This document shows, piece by piece, positions 11,030 through 20,934 of a DNA stretch of 64,000 bases (position 1 is its first letter; each line of letters opens with the position of its first letter). The notes below the pieces were generated by a model, which was given only the letters and a program-made list of their open reading frames with translations, searched no databases and was not told the DNA's origin. A program made the position numbers and the translations under genes. The stretch is taken from assembly GCA_029721515.1 (NCBI GenBank), contig CM056554.1, positions 26,642,236 through 26,706,235 on the forward strand, written 5' to 3'. Origin of the DNA: Synanceia verrucosa (Eukaryota > Chordata > Actinopteri > Perciformes > Synanceiidae).

Positions 11030-11841
11030 AGCTAGCAAGATTTGAAAGTAGCACCTCCTCTCAGCCTCCTCTAAGCTCCACCCTCTCCTCCCCCTCCCAT
11101 CAGTGCTCCGTCCAAAGCCACGCCCCCTCGAACCTGAACACCTGACAGTAAGGAGAGGAGAGACGATATGCTACATCACCACAGCTGTAAAACGTCCTGT
11201 TCAAAGCCAATATATCAACGTCATTTTGTCACCTTTATAATGAACTGACACTACGGCTGTGTAATATGGTCAAAATGTCATAGCCTATAACCTCTTCAAT
11301 AGAAGCTAATGTTAGCATCAGGCTAATATGCACTACAAATGTAGCTAAGTTGGCAAACATGACGTATTTCATGAAAATAAAAACTCCTCCTGAAGCTAAA
11401 CAAATAATGACCTGTCCAACAGAAAGAAAGCAGAAACTTCTGCATCACTTTTCCGTCTCTTCAGATGTCTCAGTGTCTCCACCGATGTTCGCTCTGGTTT
11501 GTCCTCTTATCTTTATCCAGAGTTTTGTCTTTCAGTCTTTTCTGCCAGAACGGTTTCTCCTGATAACTCTGTATTTCTGCAGAGGAGTGTGCTGGACATT
11601 TCTAGAAACAGTGGGGAGGAGGGAGGGACAGGATGAGACATGAAGTTATCTGATTGGCTCTTTCCATTGGGACAGAGTGTCAGCTGATTGGTCAGAGTTT
11701 TTACAGTCCTGTAGCTGCCACAGAGCTCTGATTCTTTTCATTCCTGAACACATGATGTACTGATGCTCTCAGGATGGAAGGAACATTTCACCCAGTAGAA
11801 CAAAAAGAGCTTCTGAAAAGAATCGAGGATTCCAGCTTTAA
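11030..11841 (-). repeat. Right arm of 3.5-kb imperfect inverted repeat
   Basis: Read on the minus strand this repeats the left arm, from AGCTTTAA at 11834-11841 inward: GTTCTACTGGGTGAAATGTT, CCATTGGGACAGAGTGTCAG (as plus), GCTGGACATTTCTAGAAACA (as plus), then AAAGCCACGCCCCCTCGAAC (as plus, about 11115). Small indels separate the arms. The spacer (about 9020-11030) contains a smaller inverted pair (10483-10505 with 10931-10953). Confidence 0.8.
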
Positions 11842-12212
11842 GGGCTCGTCCCCTACCTGAAGAGGTTTAATATGAAGGAGACTGCAAAAACGAGCAAACA
11901 TAAACCAAATAAACCAAAACCTCTAAAATCCCAAATCACTCCCGTGGTGTCTTGGGCACGTGGTACGTCCTGATAAGCCACCTCCTGTATTTAAGAGCTT
12001 CTCCATCTTTTGCTCAGAACTACATAAAGCAGCAGGTTAAACAGGAATTAGCTGTGGCAGCAGGAGCTGCATCACCAGGCTGAAGTACAGGACCTGTACC
12101 TTTGACCTATCAGGTCAGTCGTCAGTGCAGTTCAGGTCATTTCAGGTGTCGAGGTGTCTGTGATTTATTGCGACACAGTTTGACGCTGCACAGAGTGAGC
12201 TTCTGCTTCAGC

Positions 12213-13010
12213 TTTAAATATCACCTATTATGCAAAATTCACTTTATAAAGGTAGTATAACAGTAGTATGTGTCCCCATAGCCTGCGGAAAAAGTCTGTC
12301 ACCTCCCTCTCCTGCTTACTCCTCTTCTTTGACAATGTGTGCTGAAACAGACGAGTTGAACGGTGAAATGTCCCTCCAGTAGAGGACACTGCCTTTGAGC
12401 CATCCTCCCCCCCGCATAGACAACCCTCCTCTAAAGTTACAGAGCGGCAGCCATTGTTTCTCCTCTCTAACTTTCACAAACAAACCTGACAAAGTTAGGA
12501 GTAAAGCACGGCAGCTACTCTGTGTGTTGGCTGCTTCAATGAGCACAGGAAGCTATTTTTACTCTGTTTTTACCCTGTAGCATTAGCACTGCAGCTACCG
12601 GAAGTCCAGAGATCGTCACCCGGAGGTTCGTGGCTCAGTTAGTACCGCAGCAATAGCTCCGGTTAGCTTGGTTAGTACTGCAGCACTACCCCCAAGCTCC
12701 GGTTAACAGCAGTAGCTACAGTGCTAACTGAGCTAACTGGAGCTGCAGTGCTAAACAGGCTTCAAGCTAATCAGAGCTCCGGACCTCCAGTTAGCGCCAC
12801 AGCAATAGCTGCAGCTCCGGACTTCTGGTAGCTGCAGTGCTAACATTACATGCATACAGGCTATCATGAGCCATGCTTCAACTTCAGCTGTGTAACCAAG
12901 GATAATTTGTATGGGTCCATGTTTACAAAGCAGTCCTCCTTGAAATGATGCACACATGCAAAACTTTGGGAAGTTCTAGTGGTGCTTCAATAATTAATAT
13001 CAGGAGACAT
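12213..13010. mobile_element. Unclassified repeat element with internal foldback
   Basis: It begins AATATCACCTATTATGCAAA ATTCACTTTATAAAGG, which resembles a widespread fish element terminus. Inside, 12579-12609 (ATTAGCACTGCAGCTACC, GGAAGTCC) and 12815-12844 (GGACTTCTGGTAGC, TGCAGTGCTAAC) form an imperfect inverted repeat of about 30 bp around a series of TTAGTACYGCAGCA / GGTTAGC subrepeats. Family and exact ends are not resolved. Confidence 0.4.
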
Positions 13011-13106
13011 TCATCATAAGCTCTGTGAAGGTAATGTTATACACTTATTTGTAATTTGGGTGACTCTGACTGCTGTTAACGGTACTGTCTGTGCACTGCA
13101 GAGTAA

Positions 13107-13430
13107 CGTTATGACAAGGGTCCATGTCCGGGAACCCAGATGCACGACTCAAAGGCGAAAGTACAGTTCTCAATAAAGTCTTTATTTGCAGCAAAGAAAA
13201 GCAGTAAGGCACGGTGTTCCAGCAGGGAAGTGGAGGACGGCCACGCGCCTCCGCCTGCCAGGAGGCGCGTGGCCGTCCTCCACCACCGGGGATTCCCTAC
13301 TCTCACTACTCTCAACTATAAACCGGGGAGAAAACAAAACCACTTTCAAGTTGAAAGGGAGAACCATTTAACAGTACCTTAAACAAAACGGGGAATCTAA
13401 CTTTCGCAGGCTATTAAAATTTACAACAGA
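13107..13430 (-). mobile_element. Ty3/gypsy LTR fragment related to the 33.7-39.9 kb element
   Basis: TGACAAGGGTCCATGTCCGG, then CCCAGATGCACGACTC, then AATAAAGTCTTTATTTGCA and TTCCAGCAGGGA repeat, with substitutions, the outer end of the LTRs at 33737 and 39060. Only about 320 bp are recognisable; the rest of the LTR is missing or diverged. It contains a perfect 23-bp-arm hairpin (13230-13283). Confidence 0.75.
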
Positions 13431-15634
13431 GTCTTCATCCAGTTTGAACCCAGTCTCATTTAGTGAGTCTTTCTGCCTCCTGCCCACATCTCTGCAGTGG
13501 TTCCTGACTCTAACATTTAGACCGGTGTGTCAGATGCCGTCTGTTCACCCGCCGCTAACGCCCGTTTTCTCATCCACCATGGCTGCCATTAAGGGCTCAG
13601 TTTTATGGCTCTTTGATGGTGAAAGCTGGCCTGACACCCTGTGCAGCTGTTAAGGACACGCTTGTGCCCAATTGGTGGCAGTTAGGCTCGTAATTAATTT
13701 TGCGGGTGTCTAAAAAGGTGTCCGGGTGCAGAAATGGTCTCTGAGTGGAACTCATTGAACGTGTGCAGAAGTGGAGGTGCAGCTGTTGGTCGACCATCAG
13801 TCTAATGACGCCGTGATTCGGTGAAATGCTACCAAACCCCAGCAGACTGTGGCAGTGCAGGACAAGAAGTGACCATTTCTTTACTTCTTCACTTGTTCTC
13901 TGGGGCATGTTATGCCTTCGTAAGCAGACGAGCAGAGAGGTACTGTCTGAATCAGCTGCTCCTCAGAGCTTTATATTGCCTTTCAGCTCGTTGTTTATCT
14001 CTTTGTTACTGTAATGTCAGTTTACCCATTCAATAGAGGGTCACTTATATCACACAAAGCCAAACAAAAGGTTGGTCACACTTCAGTTTTCCAGCACAGG
14101 CTTTGTGCTTCCATTGAGTTTGTTTTTGTTCTGGTCTGCTAACCTGTGTTGTTGTTAACTACAGACTGAGCCGCATGTGTTACTGTGATGGTAACGTTAA
14201 TTTTTCACTCGAAGCCTGATCAAAAAATTAAATGGGAATAGGGCTGCAACTAACGATTATTTTGATTGTTGACTAATCTAATGACTATCTCAATGATTAC
14301 TTGACTAACAGATTTATGAAGTGTACACCTGTTCAGTAGCTCTTATTTAGCTTTTAAATTCAGCCAGAGGTTGTTTTAACTAACAATAAAGACGATAAAG
14401 ATGACTACTATTATTCAGAAATATTTATGAACTGTGCTGCTCATTAGGCTGCTGAAAAAGTAAAAAATAATTCCATTAAACGTTTGTCCATTTAAATGCA
14501 AGGACAGGCAAAGTGCTGATAAAAATTCCTACATTCCTGTACCACCTGAACACAATCACACAAACACCAGGCTCCCAGTGCTGCTGCAATGACATTAATG
14601 CTCTGTTTACCGGTGATGTTTCTCTCCTCATGCTGGTAAAGTGGGGGGGACAGATCAGTGTCTCTATGACTCTGAAGGGGACATGTCCCCTCCGTCCATA
14701 GAGACATCTGAGAGCATGAATGAACACAATCTGAATTCATCAATCAGCAAATCATTTACCAAATAAGGGAAAATGCATCATTTTGTAAGGGTTTATTTTT
14801 TTAAAAAGTAATGCATTAGAGTATTAGTTACTGTCAAAAAGTAACACGTTTCTATTAATAATGTGTTCCTGTCCAACACTGCATGCCTCCACTTTAAATG
14901 CTGCCTCATCACAGCTGCGCTGCATGTAGAGCTGTTTAGCCATGACTTTGATGTGTTTATCAATCAATCTATCAACTTTATTTATATAGCACATTTTAAA
15001 AACCACAGGGGTAGCCAAAGTGCTGTACATTGGGACATAACAATAATAATAACTGAGGTAAAAGTTACAAACATAAAAACAAACAAGCAAACAAGCGAGC
15101 TCATGGCAAATGCTTTCTTGGAGGATGCCAAACAGCGTGGAAATAAGTTAGAGTGTATCAAAAGCCAGGGAATAAAAGTGTGTTTTTAAAAGAGATTTAA
15201 AAACAGGAAGCGACGAGGCCTGTCTAACGTTAAAAGGCAACTCGTTCCAGAGCTTGGGAGCAATGGCGGCAAATGCTCTGTTTCCTCTGAGCTTCAGCCT
15301 TGTTTTGGGGACTGCCAGCAGCAGTTGATCAGCTGATCAGCCTGGCTAATGCTAATCCCTAGGTACAAGGAATTACAGTAGTCAAGGCGAGTCGTGATAA
15401 GAGCATGGATTAATTTCTCCAAGTCAGGTCTTGATAAAATGGGTTTCACCTTCGCTATTTGATGCAGTTGATAAATATTTTTTGTACTACACTACTGATC
15501 TGTTTTTCAAATTTAAAATCAGAATCAAACTTCACCCCTAAATTAGTGACACAATCCTTAAGATACAGTGACAGAGAGCCAACGTCAACATTGGGGGGAG
15601 AACAACAACTTGGTCTGAACACCACTACTTCGCT

Positions 15635-16177
15635 CTAATTCTCATTTAAACTGAGGAAATTAAATGACAGACAGACTTTAATGTCGTTAAGACAGTCTAT
15701 GAGTGGCTGAACTGAGTGAGCATTGTTTTGTGCCAGCGGGACATAGATCTGGCAATCATCAGCATAAAAATGAAATGAAATGCTGTGTTTCCTAAAAACA
15801 GAACCAAGGGGGAGTAAATAAAGAGCAAATAAAAGAGGGCCGAGGATTGGGCCCTGAGGGACCCCATGTGGAAGAGGAGCTTTTGAAGACACAAAGTTGT
15901 TAATTTTTACACAGAAACTTCTGTCAGTTACGTAAGACCGAAACCAGTCAAGGGCGATACCTTTAATGCCCACACAGTGCTCAAGGCGAGAAATTAAAAT
16001 GCTGTGGTCAACAGTGTCAAATGCTGCTAAAAGCAGCAGGATGACAAATTTTCCAGAGTCTGTTGACAAAAGTACATCATTTGACCCCTTCAAGAGTGCT
16101 GATTCTGTGCTATGGAGAGCTTTGAACTCAGACTGGAACACCTCAGTGATACCATTATCTTGTAAGAATAGTAACAA
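15635..16177 (-). pseudogene. L2-like LINE reverse transcriptase fragment
   Basis: A 180-codon stretch covers RT palm motifs: an LLLAAFDTVDHSIL block (motif A, with the catalytic Asp), HGVPQGPILGPLLF (motif B) and FYADDCQIYVPL (motif C, YADD). It is separated by a frameshift from the upstream block at 16348-16617 and ends at a stop after the conserved SLNEN. The missing C-terminus and these breaks show an old copy. Confidence 0.85.
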
Positions 16178-16769
16178 CTGGCTGTGGACAACCGTCTCTA
16201 AGATTTTGGAAATAAATGGAAGATGTGAGATGGGCCTAAAATTTGAACAGATGGTGGGATCAAGGCCATTTGTTAAGTAGGGGTCATACTACTGCATGTT
16301 TAAAATCCCCTGGTACTGTACCAGAGGAGAGACTACTATTTCAGATCTCAAGGACACTTGAGATCTGCAGGGGAACCAGAGGGCTTCATATGACTGACTG
16401 TGTCCTTTAAAATGGAGAGGGATACCGGCTCAAACTGAGCAAATACAGATGTGCAGAACAAAGGAACTGAGGGGTCATAAGAAGGCTGAGAGATACAGGC
16501 TCTAGTTGATACAATTTTATTGGTGAAAAAGTGGAGGAATCTCTCACACATTTCAGTGGAGGCATCAAAACCAATAGACTTGGACAAGGACAGTATTTGT
16601 GGTTTTAAACAGAGCACTGAGGTTGTTACAGTATTTATTCTTCTCTGCTTTTACAGTCTTCTGACAACACAACAGGCTCTCTTTAAAAATACCATAAGAA
16701 ACATGTAACCTATCCTTTTTCCACCTGCGCTCCGCTCTCCTGCAGTCTCGCCTGGCAGCGCGGGTGACG

Positions 16770-17372
16770 TCATTTAACCAGGGCTCGGGTGCTCTTCAAG
16801 GGAGCGATCATGTCCAGTGTTTGTAGATAAATAGAATGAAAGCTAGATACCAGCTCCTCAGTATTCAGACACATAGAGGCTTTAGAGTTATCCTCACAAC
16901 CAATTAAAGAAGAAGAGAACAGAGCTGGAGAGGAGGAGTTCAGCATGCGACAACGTTGAGCGCACAGTTTAACCGGACATTGAGTGGGGATGTCAAATAA
17001 GACTGGCATATGATCAGAAAAAACAGTGTCACAAACCTCCAAATCAAAAACACTCAGACCGTGCGAAAGCACTAAGTCAAGTGTGTGCCCAAGTTTGTGG
17101 GTAGGACCAGACACAAACTGTGCAAAATTAAAAGAGTCAATAACATTTAAAAAGTTCCTGGAGATCGGCTCGTCCGGGCAACAGATGTGAATATTAAAAT
17201 CACCAATAATAAGGACACGATCATATTTAGGCAGAAATTCAGCCAGGAATTCGTTAGATGACAGTGCACAAGACAACATGAGAGAGACCCAGTTCAAATA
17301 AACAAAGTTCAAAGCTTCTAAAGGAGGATTGCAGGCAGATCTGCCGACATTTAAAGCTACTTTTGAAAACAA
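16770..17372 (-). pseudogene. L2-like LINE endonuclease region
   Basis: A 200-codon open stretch shows EEP-nuclease signatures: IIGDFNIHICCPDEP (catalytic Asp/Asn pair), a GHTLDLVL segment and the terminal SDHMPVLF (Asp-His pair). The N-terminal part with the NE motif is missing or frameshifted, so the reading frame is a fragment. It lies upstream of the RT remnants in the same orientation, as in L2/CR1 LINE ORF2. Confidence 0.8.
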
Positions 17373-18859
17373 CTGCTATTCCTCCTCCTTTTCGACCTGA
17401 TGACCACGGCGATTTGAAATAGCAGCAATCCTGTGGTAAGCGTTCAATAAGAGGAGTGGACTCACCAGCACTCAGCCACGAAAGTCCAGTCCACGTGACA
17501 TAAAGAAATCTTTTAAAATAAAAGTTTTATTTGCTAGTGATCTTGCGTTGAAGAGGCCGAACCTGGCAGGGACACCGGCACGTCCGAGGCATCCGCTGTT
17601 CGTGGAGCTCGACTCAGTGTCCGCAGATGGCGAGGATTCACGCCACTCCAGCGGGGGCGGGGAGAGCAGGGGCCGCGGGAGCTTATTTCCTCATCCGAGA
17701 CGACGACAGGTCGGCCAACGACAGCCAGGAGTCGGCAGGATCCAGCGAGCACGGATGAAAGAAGCGGACGGGTACCACTCCGTGTCTATCCTGGGAAACC
17801 ACAGGGAATCGTGCCGATAGCCTTACCAGCTCGTCCGCAGGGGTAAACGCCTAGGAGGCGCAGGTTAGGTGCGCCAAAGGTGAGCAGGTATCCTGGAGAA
17901 GTGAAGTGACTGAAACATTGAATGATCATGGTCGATTTTCGCCAAATCCTTGGCAGAGGGGCGAAGATCCAGCAGTGTTTGGAGGTCATACACAAGCAGT
18001 GAGCTGATATTAGGTATAACAATCGACACAAATAGCACAAACACAAGCAGTGTTAACAAGCCACACATACCGGCGCCATCTTCCCCGCCATCCCATATGT
18101 TTGGGAGAAATGTTCCCAGACTTTAGATCTTTTAGCTCAAGGTGTTGTTGCAGTGGCCACAGCAGTTTCTCTCTTGCTTGCCGGTCACTGATCGAGTGGT
18201 TGTTCCCAGCTAGAAAAATACAAGCCGTGACATCACTGACTATTATCGACAGCTGAATTCGTTGGCAACAAATTTCATTATCGATCTTTGTCCACTAATC
18301 GTTGCACCCCTAAATGGTAACAAATGTCACAATGTAAACTAACAGCTCCTGATTTATGTGTTTTTTTTCACCATATATTTGACTGTAATTCAGTAAATGG
18401 ACATCCTGATGTATTAAAATATTATTTAAACGAATCATCACTAACCAAACTAACCAGACCATAAACCCATATTTATAGTGTTTCCAGAGGTAATACAGTA
18501 GGAGAGAAAATGGTCATTTTCCCATACACAGTAATACAAACTTCTTTTTGAAACCACCAGTATCGCCCGCTGCTGGCTGGTGGAGAGAATAAAGTTTAGT
18601 TACTTCTGTTTGGGCTTCATTGCTGTTGTTCACAAACCAGTGAGTGACATCACCCCACAGCTCCGTCCACTCTCTATATACAGTCTGTGGTGGAGACCAA
18701 ACCTGGTGGCCACAAGTCTCCACTTTTAAAATTGTCTTTCCGTTCAGTCTGAACACCCCTCGATGATGAGCCAGGGTTGGTCTGTCTCTTTGTAGCTTTA
18801 AATGGCTCATTCTGACGTTACAAAACACAACAATTACTATTCTTGAGTGAATATAAATG

Positions 18860-19180
18860 AACAACGTAGTCTCATGAAATATTCGTATGATATCATACGA
18901 AAAGTAAGGCACAAATTTTCGTGCATATCTTACGAATGGCCGGCAACATGACCAATAAGCGCATGCGTGAGCCCCACAGAGAACCCGGAAGCAACAGCCT
19001 TAAAAATGCTGGACATTCCTTTCACTGTCAGCTGGAACTGTAACATTACAATACGCATTGAAATAAGCCCGACAACACTTCCAGTGATGGTTAGGTTTAG
19101 GGATAGGATTACAGGGTTAGGCTTATGGAAATAAAATGCATATTTCCCACTAGAAATGTGATCAAAACACACCCAAACTC
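18860..19180. repeat. Palindrome-bearing repeat
   Basis: A perfect 20-bp palindrome TTCGTATGATATCATACGAA (18882-18901) is followed by TTTCGTGCATATCTTACGAA, a near copy of the same half-site, and by GGTTAGGTTTAGGGATAGG at about 19088. This combination resembles a dispersed fish repeat, but its ends are not resolved. Confidence 0.4.
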
Positions 19181-19957
19181 ATAAACTACTCCACTGAAAA
19201 CGTAACGAATCCGCTGAGAATGTAAGGACATGTTTTCACAGACGGAGCAGTCTGCATCGTCCTTAAAAACTTTCAGGCTTCTGGTTCTCCTCTCTCCATG
19301 CTGGATACATATGTCACATCTGGAGCTGCAGCCTGTGGAGTTCAAATCTTTCAGGAACGTCATCGCTCATCTGCCAAATGCCTCTCGGTTCATGTTGTGC
19401 TTTGCGCCGCTCGGCCATATTTCCGATAACATTTCGTTCCGCCATCCCATCTGGTGCTGGCTCCTGCTCCTCTGTTCGGGTGCCAGGAAGCTGTGTTTGG
19501 ATGCATGTTAAGCATAAGAAACAGACGTCAAAGCCCAAGCAGCTCATCAGACTTGTGCTTTCTGTGCAAAGGCAATAGAAATTTTTGTCAGTGGTACTTG
19601 TCATTTGCCAGTAGAATATTTGCCAGAAGAAAAGGGACACACTCCACAGAGAAGACAGTGCTGCAGGATAAGAGAACTTAAATAAAATAAGGGTGAATGG
19701 AAGCATTCATGGTGTATTTAACAGTAGCTGGTGATGTAAATAGCAGAGTGGCAGGAGCAGGAGAAATGGTTTGTGCTTCGATCTTTGCCTTGTCTCCTCC
19801 ATTAATGAGTGACCTAATGAGTTTAGAGAAAGTACAGCATGCTCAGCAATTTCTCAGCTTCTCTCTCTTCACCATAATTGTAACTGGTATTTGACTTCTT
19901 TCAAACTCACTTCTCGGTGTTGCCTGAGTGATTCTACTGTTGTGTTTCTGTGTGTAG

Positions 19958-20066
19958 GTTTGACGTGGGAGGACGACGCTACTCAGCAGGTTCTGTCCAA
20001 GGAGTTATCCAAACTGAGGAGGGTTTCCTACGGGCCGAGTGGAGCCATGTACGACACTGACACCAG
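19958..20066 (+). CDS. ptprn2: ptprn2 exon: second part of RESP18-homology domain
   Basis: A 109-bp exon follows a T-rich tract ending TGTGTAG and is followed by donor GTCAGG. It enters in phase 1, matching the previous exon, and leaves in phase 2 within an Arg codon. The peptide reads LTWEDDATQQVLSKELSKL and then RRVSYGPSGAMYDTDT. The LTW.DD.TQ.V...EL signature is the conserved second half of the RESP18-homology domain and directly continues the helix ending KLANRG, so the two exons form one domain across a 14.9-kb intron. The weak-looking donor (CAG|GTCAGG) is followed within 8 nt by a perfect hairpin (20074-20100), noted separately. Frame, domain order and splice signals agree, so the call is strong. 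Confidence 0.9.
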
Positions 20067-20073
20067 GTCAGGT

Positions 20074-20100
20074 GTTCACCCATCAGGGTGATGGGTGAAC
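20074..20100 (+). promoter_or_regulatory. Perfect hairpin 7 nt after exon-2 donor
   Basis: GTTCACCCATCA, loop GGG, TGATGGGTGAAC: 12-bp arms with no mismatch begin at the eighth base of the intron (the donor GT is 20067-20068). A second, imperfect stem follows at about 20106-20138 (GGTGAAGGGATCA ... TGATCTTTTCACC). A stem this close to a 5-prime splice site could affect U1 access; that is inference. Confidence 0.6.
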
Positions 20101-20171
20101 CCATCAGGGTGAAGGGATCAGTCCCTTGATCTTTTCACCAGACAGTCAGTTGACACCTGCTGACACTCTAA

Positions 20172-20480
20172 AAAAATCATATGTTGGGTGAACCTAAAAC
20201 ATTACGGGAAGTATTTCCATCCAATTATAATACACTCATATAGCAATAAATTGTTTCCCTGAGTGACGTAAATATGCTGGGTCAACATAATGTGTTGGTG
20301 TTACTATTACGTAATTACAAGGGGTAAATCCAACATAATAATCATTTGTTGGGGAAACATAACAAAAAAAATTGGAAAGTTATTTCCACCAAATTATAAT
20401 ATGCTCATTTAGCAAGCGATGCAAATGCTAAGTAGCTAACCACAGCAACTAATGATTAGTGAGCATACTACTAAAACATT
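20172..20480. repeat. Two imperfect copies of a 75-bp sequence
   Basis: TCATATGTTGGGTGAACCTA ... ATTTCCATCCAATTATAATA recurs about 170 bp later as TCATTTGTTGGGGAAACATA ... ATTTCCACCAAATTATAATA, both followed by (C/G)CTCATNTAGCAA. Probably part of a mobile repeat; ends not resolved. Confidence 0.55.
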
Positions 20481-20586
20481 TGCTATTAATTTGCTATCTT
20501 AATTAAATTAAATTAATTTGTAATTTGCTGTCTTACCCAGAATGCATTAGGTTCTGTGAACAAATTAATTTGCACAATGTTAAGAC

Positions 20587-20873
20587 AAGGCCAGTTCATA
20601 CTCGGGCGGACTGTCCACTCCGCTCAGAGCTTTCATAGTCGAACATACAGCCGTGCACTAGTTTCCTGTCAAACTGCCGTGAATCAGACGATTGGTGTCA
20701 CGTTTAATGTGGGTCGGTGTGAAAAACACATGCCGAGCAGTGTTTTGTGACACCAGCGCGGAGCAGAGTCCGTGTGGACGTATAATTTGAGCGGACACGG
20801 ACCTTGCAGATGTCCGCTTTGAGTATGCGTGGACTTCCACGGAGTCCTTTCCACCCGAGTATGAATTGGCCTT
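20587..20873. mobile_element. Small hAT-type MITE (287 bp)
   Basis: The ends AAGGCCAGTTCATACTCGGG and (minus) AAGGCCAATTCATACTCGGG form a terminal inverted repeat of about 23 bp with few mismatches. The flanks GTTAAGAC and TATAAGAC agree at 6 of 8 positions, suggesting a decayed 8-bp target duplication. No coding content. Confidence 0.65.
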
Positions 20874-20934
20874 TATAAGACATCATGCTAAAATAATATT
20901 AATTAATGATGTTCAACTACAAAACGTCTATATA

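Larger units (their letters stand above)
14965..18090 (-). mobile_element. L2-like LINE, degenerate, nested in hAT-type element
   Basis: On the minus strand, from high to low coordinates: an apurinic-type endonuclease part (16770-17372: IIGDFNIH, FVSGPTHKLGHTLDLVLSHG, FSDHMPVLFDI), the region before the RT (16348-16617, SILKDTVSHMKPSG), and RT (15635-16177: AAFDTVDHSIL, PLPHGVPQGPILGPLLF, FYADDCQIY). After frameshifts comes remnant C-terminal sequence around 15240-15310 and a 3-prime tail near 14965 (AACTTTATTTATATAGCAC on plus). Several frameshifts and stops make it inactive. The ends are approximate because I could not read a target duplication. The GC-rich part at 17530-18090 is probably the 5-prime region. 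Confidence 0.8.
14239..18312. mobile_element. hAT-type non-autonomous element split by an L2 LINE
   Basis: The left end TAGGGCTGCAACTAACGATT and the right end (minus strand TAGGGGTGCAACGATTAGTG) are imperfect terminal inverted repeats. They are flanked by AATGGGAA (14231-14238) and AATGGTAA (18313-18320), an 8-bp target duplication with one mismatch, as hAT elements make. No transposase is visible in the parts outside the LINE. The segment 14552-14712 also occurs at 50240-50395, and about 14815-14880 resembles a second hAT-type end (reverse complement starting CAGTGTTGGACAGG), so further elements may be nested here. Confidence 0.75.
5049..19957 (+). other. ptprn2 intron (14.9 kb)
   Basis: The largest intron in the window. 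In order it holds a fragment resembling a hAT-type end (about 5170-5260), the 51-bp minisatellite (5460-6990), a mostly unique stretch with a CTCF-like site (7409) and an octamer (about 7760), the 3.5-kb inverted repeat (8297-11841), unclassified repeat sequence (12213-13010), a gypsy LTR fragment (13107), a hAT-type element carrying an L2 LINE (14239-18312), and a palindrome-bearing repeat (about 18860-19180). The stretch 19200-19950 shows nothing I can name. Confidence 0.8.
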
